From Anthostomella pinea (taxonomy: Eukaryota > Ascomycota > Sordariomycetes > Xylariales > Xylariaceae), in assembly GCA_963556695.1 (NCBI GenBank), contig CAUWAG010000007.1, forward strand, positions 186,001 through 250,000: a DNA stretch of 64,000 nucleotides. The letters are read 5' to 3'. A program made the translations under genes and the position numbers. The notes under the pieces are model-generated. The model saw nothing but the letters and a program-made list of their open reading frames with translations, made no database searches and was not told where the DNA came from. Positions within the stretch are counted from its first letter, which is position 1. Every line of letters begins with the position of its first letter. Positions 1 through 11,090 of the stretch are shown in pieces.

Positions 1-45
1 AGCAAGGTCACCATCAAGGAGGAGCCCGAGGACGGCGACGCTTAG
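1..45 (+). CDS. C-terminal end of an unidentified protein (5' truncated by window)
   Basis: Frame 1 reads to a TAG at 43-45 and encodes a short acidic tail ending KVTIKEEPEDGDA. The tail contains I-K-E-E, which fits the SUMO-attachment consensus (hydrophobic-K-x-E). That is a motif match only. GC-rich codon use, and the switch to non-coding sequence right after the stop, support it being a true gene end. The rest of the gene is outside the window, so no function can be given. Confidence 0.5.
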   Translation, partial: SKVTIKEEPEDGDA

Positions 46-1680
46 GTGATGCGTTTTTCCGGGTTGAGGATTGTGGAAGATTTGTTGGAAGGCCAGCAAT
101 AATAATTTGCATGAAATGAGGAATGAAACGAGGGCCTATTTCAGGGTCGGAGTTTACAATACGCCAATTGCTGGACCTGGCATGTGAACCATGTCACATG
201 GACACGTGTCGAACTTGGCTTGTGCCACATGAGAAGATGGTCTTTGATGAGACTAAAAGATCACCAGAAAAATAGAGTGTAACTGCAGTAATACTTGAGC
301 AAATGATTGCTGTTCATAGATGAATCACATTCTCCTCTATGCCTTTTCCTGACACCTCGGATATTGGTGACAACATGGAAGAACCCACTCTACTAAACCA
401 GGCCGCATGAACAAGGTACTTCTCATCACTTAGGAGGTACCCACCGCAAACATTCATATAGTATTTCGTGCACTTTGTAAGAGAGCGGCAGAGGTCTGAC
501 CTCTCCATCCCACCGGTAGGCCTGAAAGCACCCACCCAAGCTAGTGATGGGATAGTTGAAATGGAACGGGCACTCATGATGGAGCTCAATCCCATGAGAT
601 TTCCCCGGAGTAGACGGTTAGTCCAGCTGGTTTGTACCCATTATCATTTCTACCGCTTGCCGTCCCTGCTGGTGCGCACCCACTACACCCAAGACGAAGC
701 ACAACGACCATTCTATGTCTTCTAGTCGGGTCTCATTCTCGCCATTGACATGCTATGGAACTTTGATATCACGTCTCACCACCCGCGGCCCATGCCGGCG
801 CCCGGGGGGGAGGGTTGCGGTGCTGATTATCCACCCTTTGGTCGTCTTCCCCTTTCTATTTACCGGGTGGTATCGTTCAAGCAACTCCGGACGTCGTTGG
901 GCATCTTGACTCACGTTACCCGCCTAGCTTTCTACTGCTTGGGAATTTTTAGAAAAGTCGTTGGATTAATGTCAATTGCGTCGTAGATAGAAATAGGGAC
1001 GTGCCGGCACGGTTGGCTTGGAGGTTGGTGGGTGGGTGCATGGGCTCAAGTGTCTATAGCCATCTCTCGGCGGCCTGATCGTGCCTGTGCCGACTGCTTG
1101 GTGGGTACTTTGGGTGTTTCCCGCATAGCCGCCCTGGTAGTTATCTTATTACTCCTGCTGTTTGGTTTGTGCTGCGACTGGCAGTGCCTACTGCGGCGAA
1201 CATGTTTGCACCAAGAGGAGGGCGAATCGTCATACGAACAAACGCGAGTATAGTTACCAAGGAAATTCTACAGATACCTGGTGGCAAGGTGGTACGTCGA
1301 TGGCTCAAAGCGATTATATGAGAGGTTTTCGTGTATATACGCAACGAGCCAAGATAGATAACATTATAGGATCATCCCACATCCACTCAGCCCTCTCGTG
1401 CTAGCCATGTATATCTATAGTCTGACTGTAGTGACCTGATAAAAACTCCCTTTGTCGAATATTCGTACCTACCTAAAGAAATACTGCTCAATCAAATTTG
1501 CAGCGTCAACGAATGCTGCGCAATTTGCGTTGCTAAGGCAGACTTTCTCTATCATCCACGGCCACATACCACTTTTCAGCCCCCTCGCCTCTGCAGTACC
1601 ATTCCGTAACAACAACACCTCCTGGAATGCCAATGGACTCTTGTCTATGCTCTGCTTCCTAACCTTGCTTTCTGCTTTCT
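46..1680. other. Intergenic, nothing recognised
   Basis: Only short overlapping ORFs on both strands, without recognisable motifs or splice structure. No repeat or RNA gene was seen. Confidence 0.5.
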
Positions 1681-2399
1681 ATGGCGCTGAACTTCACCAA
1701 CTTTGCCCCTAAGAGGTCCACAGTCTGTTCTTCTCTGCGTCCTCTACTAACGCAACCTATGGCCAATCCTTCCCAATTGATACGCAACAACACGACGGAA
1801 GGGACCAACCTCCCTGGTTCAATTCAGAATACGAGAGTTACTTCTGGAACGGGATAATTCTGGACCAGCATTCACACCTGAAGACCACGCACTTGACCTC
1901 CGCCCGCAGATACTGGAACCTCCACACCGCAGGCAACATAGAGCAACAGGCAACCGATAGTGAAGACGCAATTCAGGCACTCCGAGACAAGATCGCCAAC
2001 GGAGAGAACCGGTTCTGCGCACCTTGCCTGGTTTTCAACTATGGGTTCCTGAGGTGCAAGAGTTCCGAGCTGACCACACAAACCTTGCTGCCAACGTCGA
2101 TCAGGTCCGGGCCTCACAAGAAGACTTCCGCACCACCCAGACACTACACGGCAGACGAATGCGCAAGGTTAGGTCAACTGTCAACAAGTTTGCAAATGCT
2201 ACAAAAATGGAAGCACGTGAGAAGGAGCTGCTTCGTCGCGAGGAGCGCATTGCAGAGCACGAGGCTATGGTCTATCGTGATGTAAGTATATAATATTCCA
2301 AAGCATGGAGCATGATTACTAACTAAGGAGCATATTTTCGCCGCTGTCATTTCTGCCCTGATCTTCATCTGGAGCTGGAAGAAGTTTTGGGTTCCCTAG
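1681..2399 (+). pseudogene. Broken gene for a coiled-coil protein with a C-terminal membrane anchor
   Basis: Not a recognised family. From ATG 1681 (MALNFTNFAP) the likely reading passes to frame 0 near 1711, where PPWFNSEYESYFWNG and a heptad-rich stretch (ATDSEDAIQALRDKI) follow. Near 2010-2025 it shifts again, to a long charged helix (DQVRASQEDF, AREKELLRREERIAEHEA). A textbook donor (GTAAGTAT) at 2282, a CTAAC branch at 2319-2323 and an acceptor AG at 2329-2330 give a 49-nt intron. The last exon (2331-2399) encodes a hydrophobic tail, FAAVISALIFIW followed by SWKKFWVP, like a tail anchor. Two frame changes without credible introns suggest decay or assembly indels. The splice at 2282-2330 is the firmest part. 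Confidence 0.5.
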
Positions 2400-2886
2400 G
2401 GCATCAATCAGCATCCCCGCCCATCCCGGCTTTTCCTTCGTCGACAAGAAGATCCGAGGCGACGCTGTGCGAGCCCTCGTGACCAGTCCCGACGCCGGAG
2501 ACGCGTCCGTCATTAGTCATGCCAACCTAACCAAGCTGCGGAATACCGCAGATGACCCGGTACATCGATGACGCCGAGGATAACGAGGAGGAGGACAAGG
2601 CCAAAAACTAGGACGAGGACAAGGCCAAGGACTAGGACGTGGACAAGGGAATTAGACATGGACATGGACACGAACGCGGTTTCTTCCCGCCTCGATGTGG
2701 TTCAATCCAACCAGGAGAACATGGCCACTACCATGGACGAGATGCGAAGAACCCAGAAGGACAACCACAATGAACTGAAGCGGCTTACTATCAGTCGTGA
2801 GAAGACGATAAAGCATACTCTTGACATCCTTGAGCGGAGATGGAGACGTAGATGGAGCGTGGCGGTAACGACGAGGATGTAGAGAT
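2400..2886 (+). pseudogene. Degenerate coiled-coil reading frame with acidic/basic tandem repeats
   Basis: Frame 1 (2362-2570) is protein-like (ISIPAHPGFSFVDKKIRGDA, ALVTSPDAGDASVIS). It runs into a charged repeat at about 2575-2660 where units of GAGGACAAGGCCAA and ACTAGGAC alternate; in the acidic frame these create two TAG codons. Another frame (2668-2882) encodes a helix-forming stretch, LDVVQSNQENMATTMDEM then RRTQKDNHNELKRL, similar in character to the preceding broken gene. No complete frame spans the region. It may be the decayed continuation or a paralogue of the 1681-2399 gene. Function unknown. Confidence 0.35.
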
Positions 2887-3135
2887 GGAAGACGCGGACG
2901 GCGAACCCACTCCGTCTGCGGCCGTCACTTTCTTCGCCACCTTGGCTTTCCGAACCCGTTAGGAGTAGCGCACGACACCGTCTGAAGTAGGAATGGCATA
3001 AGCATGGTGAATAAGCGCCAGGGGTGGCTCAAAGGAAAAAGACTGCTTATTTGAGAGTGCTTATCCCACTTTTCATTATTCAAATGACGACCAACTGCGG
3101 GAGATATATAGCTACCTCCTAATTTACCTCATTGT

Positions 3136-3592
3136 GAGCAGAGGGTAACCGGATATGAGACGTTCTATTTGGAGGTCGAGTTTAAGATCACGTGGACTGC
3201 CGCGAAAATGAAGGAGTACCTCGACGTCGTTGCCAAAGCCTCCGGTTTTGCTTCTGCTGGTTGCTGCGAGTCCTCCTGGGATTTCTTATATGTCAACCGA
3301 GCTGACACAACTTGAAGATGATGAGTCTTCCCAGCTTGCAAAGAAGGTCAAGCATGACATCACGAACGCGCTTCTCGGCATCAATGCCCAGGACAAACCA
3401 AACCACGCCATGCTTCACGGCGTCACCCGCGACGTGAAGACACTTCAACTCGCCATCACGGCAAATCAATCAACCACCAGGGCCTCGGAACTTGCCGTGC
3501 GCCAGGATATGCAGAACCAGATAGATTCGTCGCAGAAAGATCTGATCAGTGATGGTCGTGCAGGGGAACGCCATCAGCGGACGTCTTGGTGA
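3136..3592 (+). pseudogene. Fragmentary reading frame, alpha-helical, unknown function
   Basis: One frame (about 3136-3315) reads VTGYETFYLEVEFKITWTAA and continues to a stop after VNRADTT. An overlapping frame from ATG 3290 to the stop at 3592 encodes 100 residues rich in amphipathic helix (SSQLAKKVKHDITNALLGI, TRDVKTLQLAITANQ). The two look like halves of one protein separated by a frame change. Third coiled-coil-like fragment in 2 kb, so the area may hold a decayed small gene family. No known domain. Confidence 0.35.
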
Positions 3593-3973
3593 AGGCGCGG
3601 CTAAGCGATTTGTGAATGTCCAATAGAGATTATAGAGTGGCAGGCTGAGAAGCTACTAGTATATCTCTAAGCATCTCGGCTGTTTTCGTTCGTCGTGAAA
3701 GCATCCACAATTTGATCCATGATCACGTGTATCCAGTAAAGAGTAAACCAAGCAGGTGGACATCAATTCCAGTTTCTATATCTTCTACTCGCAAAATCAG
3801 CACCAGTATAGATAGATCACCGCGCGTCTCATCCCGGCCTAATCATACTCGCCATAGTCCCGACTCTCCATTCCCGCACAATCTAATTCAGCGGAACAAT
3901 CACCAATCCTCGTAGATATCACAGATAGCACGCATCAGACGAAACCCTGAGACGACGAGTCCCCATTGTTTGA
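3593..3973. other. Intergenic, nothing recognised
   Basis: Short gap between the coiled-coil remnants and the 3' end of the minus-strand ATPase pseudogene. No motif seen. Confidence 0.5.
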
Positions 3974-6613
3974 CTATTTGGACATACGGCGCTTGCCCGC
4001 CTTCCAGATCTTGATCAGAGCTACATACACCACGACACAGCCAACCACGATTCCCCACTCCCATGTGATCCCTTCGTGCTTGAAAACGATATGATCGATA
4101 ACCGGCAGGTACAGAACGGGAAAGGTGATGGCAAACCCCGCAAGCACAGCTCCGAAAAGAAACTTGTTCCTGTACGCCGTCTTGAACACGGAGAAGGCGC
4201 CGCCGTAGAGCTCGGGATACATATTGAAGAAGGAGCGCGTGAAGTGCTTCACCTCCCAGGCCGTCACGAGCAGCAGGAACGAAAGCGTGGCAAAGGTCGT
4301 GGCGCGCGCGCGATACACGATGCCGCAGGTATCGTTGTAGCCGGCGTTGCAGTCGTGACCCAGTCTGGAAGTGGCGGGTCATGGGGTGTACACGACGCTG
4401 GCGAAGGCCGCGATGCAGAGCGAGCACAGGAAGACGCCGTACGCCATCTTGTCGACGATGATCTCGCGCGTGAACACGACGATGCGGAGGTCGTGGGGCG
4501 GTCGCAGCTTGATGTCGGGCTGTGCCTCTTCGAGACCGAGGGCCGAGGGCCAGGAAAGACGACGTTATGAGATTGGCCCACAGGATCTCGTTGGCGATAG
4601 CGGGAACACCGACTTGACGTGTTCATCTTTGAAGGCGAGGCCGATGAGGAGCAGGATGACTTGTGCGATATTCGAAATGAGCAAGTGTAACAAGAACTGG
4701 CATCAGTTAATAAAAGGAACATCGCTAAATCAATGCTACTAGGCGCTGGGCCTGTACTTCTTACCTTCTGGATGTTGTCGAATAGCCTTCGTCCTTCCTT
4801 AACAGCGGTGACGATGGAGGCGAAGTTGTCATCGGTGAGTACCATGTCTGCAGCCTCCTTAGCAACGTCACTGCCATTAAATCCCATCGCGATGCCAACG
4901 TCAGCCTTTTTCAGAGCCGGGGAGTCATTGACGCCGTCACCTGTCATGACGCAAAACGCGGTGCGACGATGCATAGTTTCGACCATGCGTACTTTGGTCG
5001 AGGGGCTACAACGGGCGAGGACCAGTGGCAACTTCTCCATCCCATCGATTTGCGCATCGCTGAGAGCGTCGAAGGCAGCAGCAGGCATCGTGGCATTCAC
5101 AGCTTCGGCGACTGTGAGGTGGGGACCAAGGATTACAACTTCGCGTGCGATGGCTGTCGCAGTTTTGATGTGATCACCGGTCAGTATGTGGACGGATATC
5201 CCTGCGACCTTGCACTTCCTTACTGCCTCTGCAGTCTCAAGTCGTGGGGGGTCATACAGCGCAGCGAGACCAAGTGGTGTCAAGTGGCTTTCAGCGATAT
5301 CACGGCTTTCCGCGAGGCCGGCACTTGTCGGTACGGATTTGTGTGCGATGCAGAGGACTCGGAGTCCTGCAGCCGCAAGGGCATCAGCTTTGGCGGTAAA
5401 CTCCTTCTTGATGTCGTCAGACGCGTCCAGGAGCGGCAGTAGTGTCCCCAGCGCCCCCTTGGTGTAAACATCGGTGGAGCTGGTGTTGGGTGCGGAGTAA
5501 ACAACCGTCATACGCTTGCAGGAAGAGTCGAACGGGTAATCTGCAAGTAAGCGGACTGCGTTAGCCTGGGAGACGGTGACCTTGCTCATACCAAAGCGCA
5601 TTGCAAAGACCTGGAGAGCAATTTCGGTGGGCTCACCAACAGCCGTCCAGTTAGGCCGAGAACACGACAATGGCGAGAAGAATGGCCAGAGCAAAGAGCA
5701 GCAGAGCGAACTTGCTCAACTTGACCTGAAGAGGTGTTCCCTCCAAGCCCAGAATGTTCCGGGTACCAGCCTTGACACGCTTCCACTTCGCGGCAAGCGG
5801 AGAAAGGTTGCGGTTGGCATTAGGATTGGCCCGAAGTAGCTCAGCGATTTTGCCGACCTCAGTATCCATGCCGATAGCCGTGATGATTCCAGTTGCACGG
5901 CCACGCGTGACGGTGCTTGCTGAGTATACCATATTGACACGATCTCCAAGAGGGACATACGCGGCATCTTGCAAAACAGCTTCGAATTTCTTACTGATAG
6001 GCATGGATTCACCCGTCAGTAATGCCTCGTCGGTGGACAGATTCAGCGCTGTAGCCAGACGGAGGTCCGCTGGGACGATGTCGCCAACATTAAGTACGAC
6101 AATGTCACCCTTGACAAGAGACTCAGCCCTGATGGACTCGATGTGTTCGGATCGAATCACTTTGCTCGTAGGTGCTGACAGCGCGTACAGAGACTGAATC
6201 GCCTGTTCGGCACGGTAGTCTTGAATGAGCCTGACCAGTATTAGCGACACTTGATAAGATGGCCCCGGATGTATAGGGACTTACCCGACAACGATATTGA
6301 GCAGGATAACCGCAGCAATCACACCGCCCTCAATGAAGTCTTTGATAGCAAACGAGAGTGCCATGACAAGGATCAGGACCATGGTCAAGCTGTTGGAGAC
6401 CTGCCTCAGGAGAATCTTCCAAACGGATAGCTCTTTAACACCCTCCACCCTGTTCGGCCCATCCTGCTCCAGACGTCTCGCAGCTTCGGCGCCGGTGAGG
6501 CCATGTTCGGCACTGGTCAGGAGCAGGTGTTTTATATATCTCACAGGGAGAGTGTGAGGACGTATAGGAGGTTCGGTCGACTTCTCGACATCAGTTTGGT
6601 CTTCTATCCCCAT
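3974..6613 (-). pseudogene. ENA-type (Na+/K+ efflux) P-type ATPase pseudogene lacking its phosphorylation domain
   Basis: Family: fungal P-type IID cation ATPases that pump Na+/K+ out of the cell. ATG at 6613. Exon 1 ends at 6285 (donor GTAAGT at 6284); exon 2 begins at 6230. Visible are the N-terminal cation-ATPase domain, TM1-2, the actuator loop with LTGESMPISK, TM3 (LLFALAILLAIVVF), a nucleotide-domain segment (GEPTEIALQVFA), the hinge TGDGVNDSPALKKADVGIAM, and the C-terminal membrane half (RARATTFATLSFLLLVTAWE). TM3 runs at about 5651 straight into GEPTEIA with a frame change, so TM4 and the DKTGT phosphorylation motif, roughly 150-200 residues, are absent. A second intron (donor after NIQK at about 4764) is followed by a one-base loss near 4592, a one-base gain near 4546 and a TGA near 4383. 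It cannot form a working pump. Confidence 0.85.
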
Positions 6614-7624
6614 TCACGTATGGATTAGCAGTCGTTAGTGGTGTTTGAGCTGGAGGAAACGGTAACAGAAGGATTAGAGGATCCGTGGCAGGATTGGGGG
6701 CATGGGGAAGGAGGTGAAGAAGAGAGGAGCCGCAAGATATACAGTACCCTAGAACTCGCTTAGGTCGTCGTCCATCATGTGGTGGCCGGGGTAGGCCGAT
6801 GTGCGCCAAGGGCTGGGAGGTCGAGATTCATCATAAGGACTAAGGATACTGCGAAAGAATGATGATGAGTGGTGGATGCGATGTCGCCGAGACGCTACCA
6901 AGAGCTTGGGGAAGGGGCAGCACCTGCAGCCTGCAGGCACGGGGCCAACTGTCGACATTGATCCAAATGGACAGCGTCCCACATAGTCCGAATGGGTAGT
7001 AGGTATATGAGTAGTACCGAGTATGCTCAAGACTGGCAAACGAACATGACTACGTTTGGGGCTTTGAGGAAGCACCGGTTTGGCGTTGACTCCGGGCGAG
7101 TGAAGGCGACTCCTTCTCTGACCGCCGAGCCGGTACGGCATTAAATGGAGTCACAAAAGCACAGTCACGGCCACTGGAATACTCTCGGCGAGGGCATCCC
7201 TGAGTAATGGCTAAGCCGAATGTGCCATGTCCAAGCCAGGCTGTGCCAACAAGTAGATTCTGCCACAAATTCATCAATCGACTCGGACGTCCTCGTCACC
7301 ACTGGCGTGGAGCGCAACGGGTGAGTCGCGTGCTGTCGAATCGTAAATGGGAGGCAGGCGGGAGGCCACCACCACGAGCTACTGAAAATTGGCGTTGCTG
7401 CCGGTGTAATACGGTGTTCGTGCCCGTTTGAAAGACGGCGTTCGGCAGACTCAAGTTTCAAAAATACGTGTGGCCGTATCTACCTACCTACCTACTTGCG
7501 TGCCCTCGACAGCAAAACAGGAAGGTATACATCGAAGAGCACATTGACGTAGAGAACAAGCCGGAAGCCGATGGTCGAATGAGTCTGGTTCAGTTGACGA
7601 CTTACATGTACCTCGGATTGGTAG
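6614..7624. other. Intergenic between two minus-strand genes
   Basis: Upstream region of the ATPase pseudogene and downstream region of the amidohydrolase. Contains a short (CTAC)n microsatellite at about 7480-7498. No convincing gene. Confidence 0.5.
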
Positions 7625-9249
7625 CTACCAAGACGAGGAAGCATCAAACACCTTCTTGCCCTTGAACCAAGTCTGAACAACCTTCGCCCGAAGCAGCTTC
7701 TCGGCGTCCCAGTCCATGTCCACCACGGCGAAGTCGGCCGAGAGTCCAACCTCGAGCTTGCCAGCCCACCGGTCTGCAAAGCAGCTATACGCAGACCCCT
7801 CCGTGCCGGCTGCGACGGCCGCAGCAAGCCCAAGGGCGAAGTGCGGATTGACCCGATCTGTCAGCTCCGGCTCCCGCGCGGACCGCCGTGTCGTTGTCGT
7901 GTAGATGTTCCTCAAAGGAGCATGGGGTGCCGTTGGGGCGTCGGAGCCGAGTGCGAGAACGGCACCCCCATCAGCAAAGTCCTTGTACGCGAATGCACGT
8001 TCGCAACGTGCAGGCCCCAGAAGTGTTGGCCAGGCGCGGAGGATAGCGGGATCGGCGTGGACGGGCTGGATCGACGCCGTGATGCCCAGCTTGCCGAGGC
8101 GCGCGGCGTCTTCGGGGGACGCCAATTCCAGATGCTCGATTCGGTGACGTCGGCCGGGTGTGGCGTTTTGCTCCAGAGCGTCTATGTCGACCTTGACGGT
8201 CTGGTCTCCAATGGCGTGTAGCGCGCACTGGAGTCCCGCCGCGTCGGCTTTCTTGACGACGGGGCCCAGCTCTTGAAGGGACCAGATCGGGTCGCACGAC
8301 AGCCCGTTCGAGGTGTAGGGTTCGGTGAGGCCCGCGGTGCAGCCGTCCACAATGCCGTCTCCAATGACTTTGATGCCCACAACTCGGCAGTCTGGGCTGG
8401 TGTCTATGTTGAACTGGCGGTCGAGCTCGATAGCCCGGTCGACCTGCGCCAGGTTCTCCGTTTCCGACTTGCGAGGGGTGATGAGCCAGTGCACCGCGAA
8501 CCGCATAGCCGGTGCCTCGTTATGGCGGAACATCTGTAAGGCCTCCCATCCGTTTTCGTCCATCGCCATGTCTACCACTCCTGTATATCCGACTGCATGG
8601 TATGATTTGATGGCCCGCCTCAAGGCTGCTAGCTTCTCCTCCATAGGCGCGACTGTCGCAAGATGAGGCCAGACGACGGTGACCGCCGCCGCTTCCGAAA
8701 GGAGTCCCGACGCCTTGCCCTCCTCGTCACGGTGAATGGTGCCACCCTCTGGGTCGGCCATGTCATGCACCCCTATTTCGCTCAACGCAGCAGTGTTGCA
8801 CCAGGTAGAATGGAGGTCCTTGGAATCGATAAAGATGGGTCGGGGTCCAGATCATCGATCATAGAAGCAAGGGCTTCTCCGTTGGTCATAGAGTGCATCC
8901 AGCCTTTGCACATTATTCGAGCGACCGACGGGTTTGCTATCGCGTAGTCTTTGATTGTCCGCCGGATGTCTTCGATGTTTTGGCACGCTTCTAGGCAGGC
9001 TTTCTGCAGAGATTGACCCAGCATCAGCAGATGCATGTGCCCGTCGATGAATCCGGGAAGCACTACGTGACCGGCCATGTCGTGCTCGACTGCAACGCCG
9101 GCGCCGGCAGCTTTGATCTTCTCATCCTTTGGGGAGCCGACGTGAACAATTTGCCCTTCGTCGTCTACCAGCATACACTCGGCAAACGTGTGGCCCTGGC
9201 CTCCGGGGCCTGACTGGAAGAAGCGTCCATTGCAGAACAGAGTGGTCAT
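7625..9249 (-). pseudogene. YtcJ-like amidohydrolase (amidohydrolase family 3), one-base frameshift
   Basis: Metal-dependent amidohydrolase of the YtcJ type; substrate unknown. ATG at 9249, TAG at 7625-7627. N-terminal beta domain, then the metal site GFIDGHMHL (HxH), later LHAIGDQ, HRIEHLELA and LGSDAPTAPHAPL, covering the histidines and aspartate expected of the TIM barrel. The frame breaks near 8838-8846: frame one reads DLDPDP then nonsense, while the second frame resumes at IFIDSKDLHSTWCNTAALSE, a conserved stretch of this family. Total length 1625 nt is one base short of 542 codons, a normal size, so a single base (probably a C in a CCCGACCC run) is missing. This is either recent inactivation or a sequencing error; otherwise the gene looks intact and well conserved. 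Confidence 0.8.
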
Positions 9250-9618
9250 ATCGCGGCTATAGGGTGCACGATTCGGCTCCCGAGTGCGTTGCGAAGAGTT
9301 GCCGAGTCATGAAAGAACTTCGTCGGAGAACCTCGTCGGGCGTCGCGTGCAATGAAGTTCACGCTTTCTTCCGGACCCCACCAAGGCCGATCGCGGCCTG
9401 CCGGAATACAAGATGCTGACCATGAGGTACCTGCGGGCGCAAAGCACAACGGTAAGAGCAAATAAATAACGGGATGCAAGGGACATCGTGGCCACTAATA
9501 ATGCGGGCAAAACATGATGAATACTATGTTGCGAAAGTCGGGGGTATTCGCCATGTGGGCAATGGCTGTTTTATGTACTGACCTTTCGTCTCTGTCGGAC
9601 TTGCACAGCATTGTATAT
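9250..9618. other. Intergenic, nothing recognised
   Basis: Upstream region of the amidohydrolase. No gene or repeat recognised before the LTR fragment. Confidence 0.4.
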
Positions 9619-9799
9619 TGTTGAATGGGAGCCGGAGATAGACACCGGAAGATCTCCAGTGGGGCAGAGATGCACAGGGCATCTGACCCACCAAGAAGAC
9701 AGATAATCAATCTCTGCACGCAGAGCAGAACAAGCAATAGCATCAATGAACATCTGTTGAATACACGGATCTTGATTGATGATATTGATTGTTGTGTAG
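9619..9799. repeat. Rearranged copia-family LTR fragments, head to head
   Basis: 9619-9754 matches the left part of the 153-bp LTR seen complete at 19514-19666 (starts TGTTGAATGGGAGCC, includes GACCCACCAAGAAGACA). At 9755 a second LTR start in the opposite orientation begins (TGTTGAATACACGGATCTTG) and runs about 45 bp. Two truncated LTR ends thus face each other. Part of this may be transcribed downstream of the chromodomain gene. Confidence 0.7.
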
Positions 9800-9856
9800 A
9801 AAGACCGAGTGTCCTACATATGTACAAGCGGTTGATGAACACCCTGGAAGGAGGGC

Positions 9857-11090
9857 CTACTCGGTCCTCGCTTTCTTAGCACGACCACGCTTAGCCAGGT
9901 GGCTGGCTCGACCTCCGACAATCTCCCAGTATTCATTCAGTAACTCGGGCGCGACGTTTTTCAGTTTCGTTTCGGTTTCCATCGAGGTCTCACCACGTGT
10001 GGCAGGATGACCAACCCACTGTACCTCGAACTGAAAACCACCTCTCGACTTCTTCTCGTGGCCTAGGATCCTGAACACGTGATATGTCTCAGTCGGAGGG
10101 TTCTTCGGTTTGATGAACAGGGCATTCAGCCGGCCGCCCTGTGCTCTCCAGTAAGCGTAGAGGGCTTCTTCTGCGCTTTTCTGGATCTCCTCCTCCGATT
10201 CCCACGTGGCATCCTCAGCTTTCTCGCCGGCCCAGTGGACTAATATGTCCACGGCACCGCTGCCATCAGCAGACATGCGATGTTTCACGAGAGAGGCTAT
10301 CTCATGCTCTTCCCTGTCATCTTCCTCGGCTTCCTCGGCCTCCTCGGGTTCTAGTTGGGTTGCTTTGCCTTTGCCCTTGTGCGTGTTATTGGCGGTAGAC
10401 TTATTGGCCATTCCAGCTTTGGGTCGAGGAGCGGCATCGGCAACCGCGTCGGGGGCATCGTTGCTTCCCAGGAGATCTGCACAGCAAACTCACGTCAGCT
10501 GGATGGACTCGGATAGGCAGGTTGTTTGCGCGATGGAAGCTTCGTACCTTCTCCGCCCATGTCCGCTACTGGGACAAGTGAGTTTCTGTTCTTCTCCTCG
10601 TCTGGATCTGCTTGCAATTGGGCGGGTTCCGGGGCTTTCGCACGAGCCCGACTCGAGGCTGCATCGATACGAGACGCTTGGGGAGAGGCTTGAGGAGCAT
10701 CGCTGACACGGCTGGGTAATGACGATCGGCTTCGACGCTCTATACCACGGGTTAGCCGTTGGCCACCAGCGCATCATGTATCGCATTGAGCCATACTAAT
10801 CTTGCCTACGGATAATCGAGCTTTGTCAACGGAAGTCGATGCTTCAGATATGCGCGAACTGGCGCGTCGCGATGGGGCGGGCATTGGCGCATCATCTGTA
10901 CATTCCAGTCAGTCGCCTAGTGAGGACGTCGCATTCGTGCTTAGGTAGCATTACCTTCGTCCATGTCGTCGTAGGGGTCCGGCTTTGCTTTTCTCTTGGT
11001 ACCCCTTGACCCGGAGCTGCCCGGGACCTGTCCGTTGCTGGCTGCTTTGCTGGGGGTATTCCCCCAAAGGTTGTTGAATATCGACGCCAT
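9857..11090 (-). CDS. Tandem chromodomain protein (heterochromatin-protein-like)
   Basis: Model: join of 9857-10476, 10548-10737, 10810-10895 and 10955-11090 on the minus strand, 343 aa, start MASIFNNLWG at 11090. Three short introns have donors GTAATG, GTAGGC and GTACGA and acceptors CAG, GAG and CAG; phases fit throughout. The N-terminal half is basic/serine-rich and disordered. Residues about 195-258 form a chromodomain (HEIASLVKHR, VDILVHWAGE, DATWESEEEI). Residues about 267-325 form a second chromo-like fold (YHVFRILGHEKK, FQFEVQWVGHPA, LLNEYWEIV). The tail is rich in K/R. Such proteins bind methylated histone tails in the nucleus. Aromatic cage positions differ from classical HP1, so the ligand is uncertain. 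It lies about 9 kb from the RIP-degraded nest. Confidence 0.85.

Noticed and set aside
3974..6613. Intact calcium pump
   Set aside because: Sequence fits the ENA group better than Ca2+ pumps, and the missing DKTGT region, frame changes and stop exclude function.
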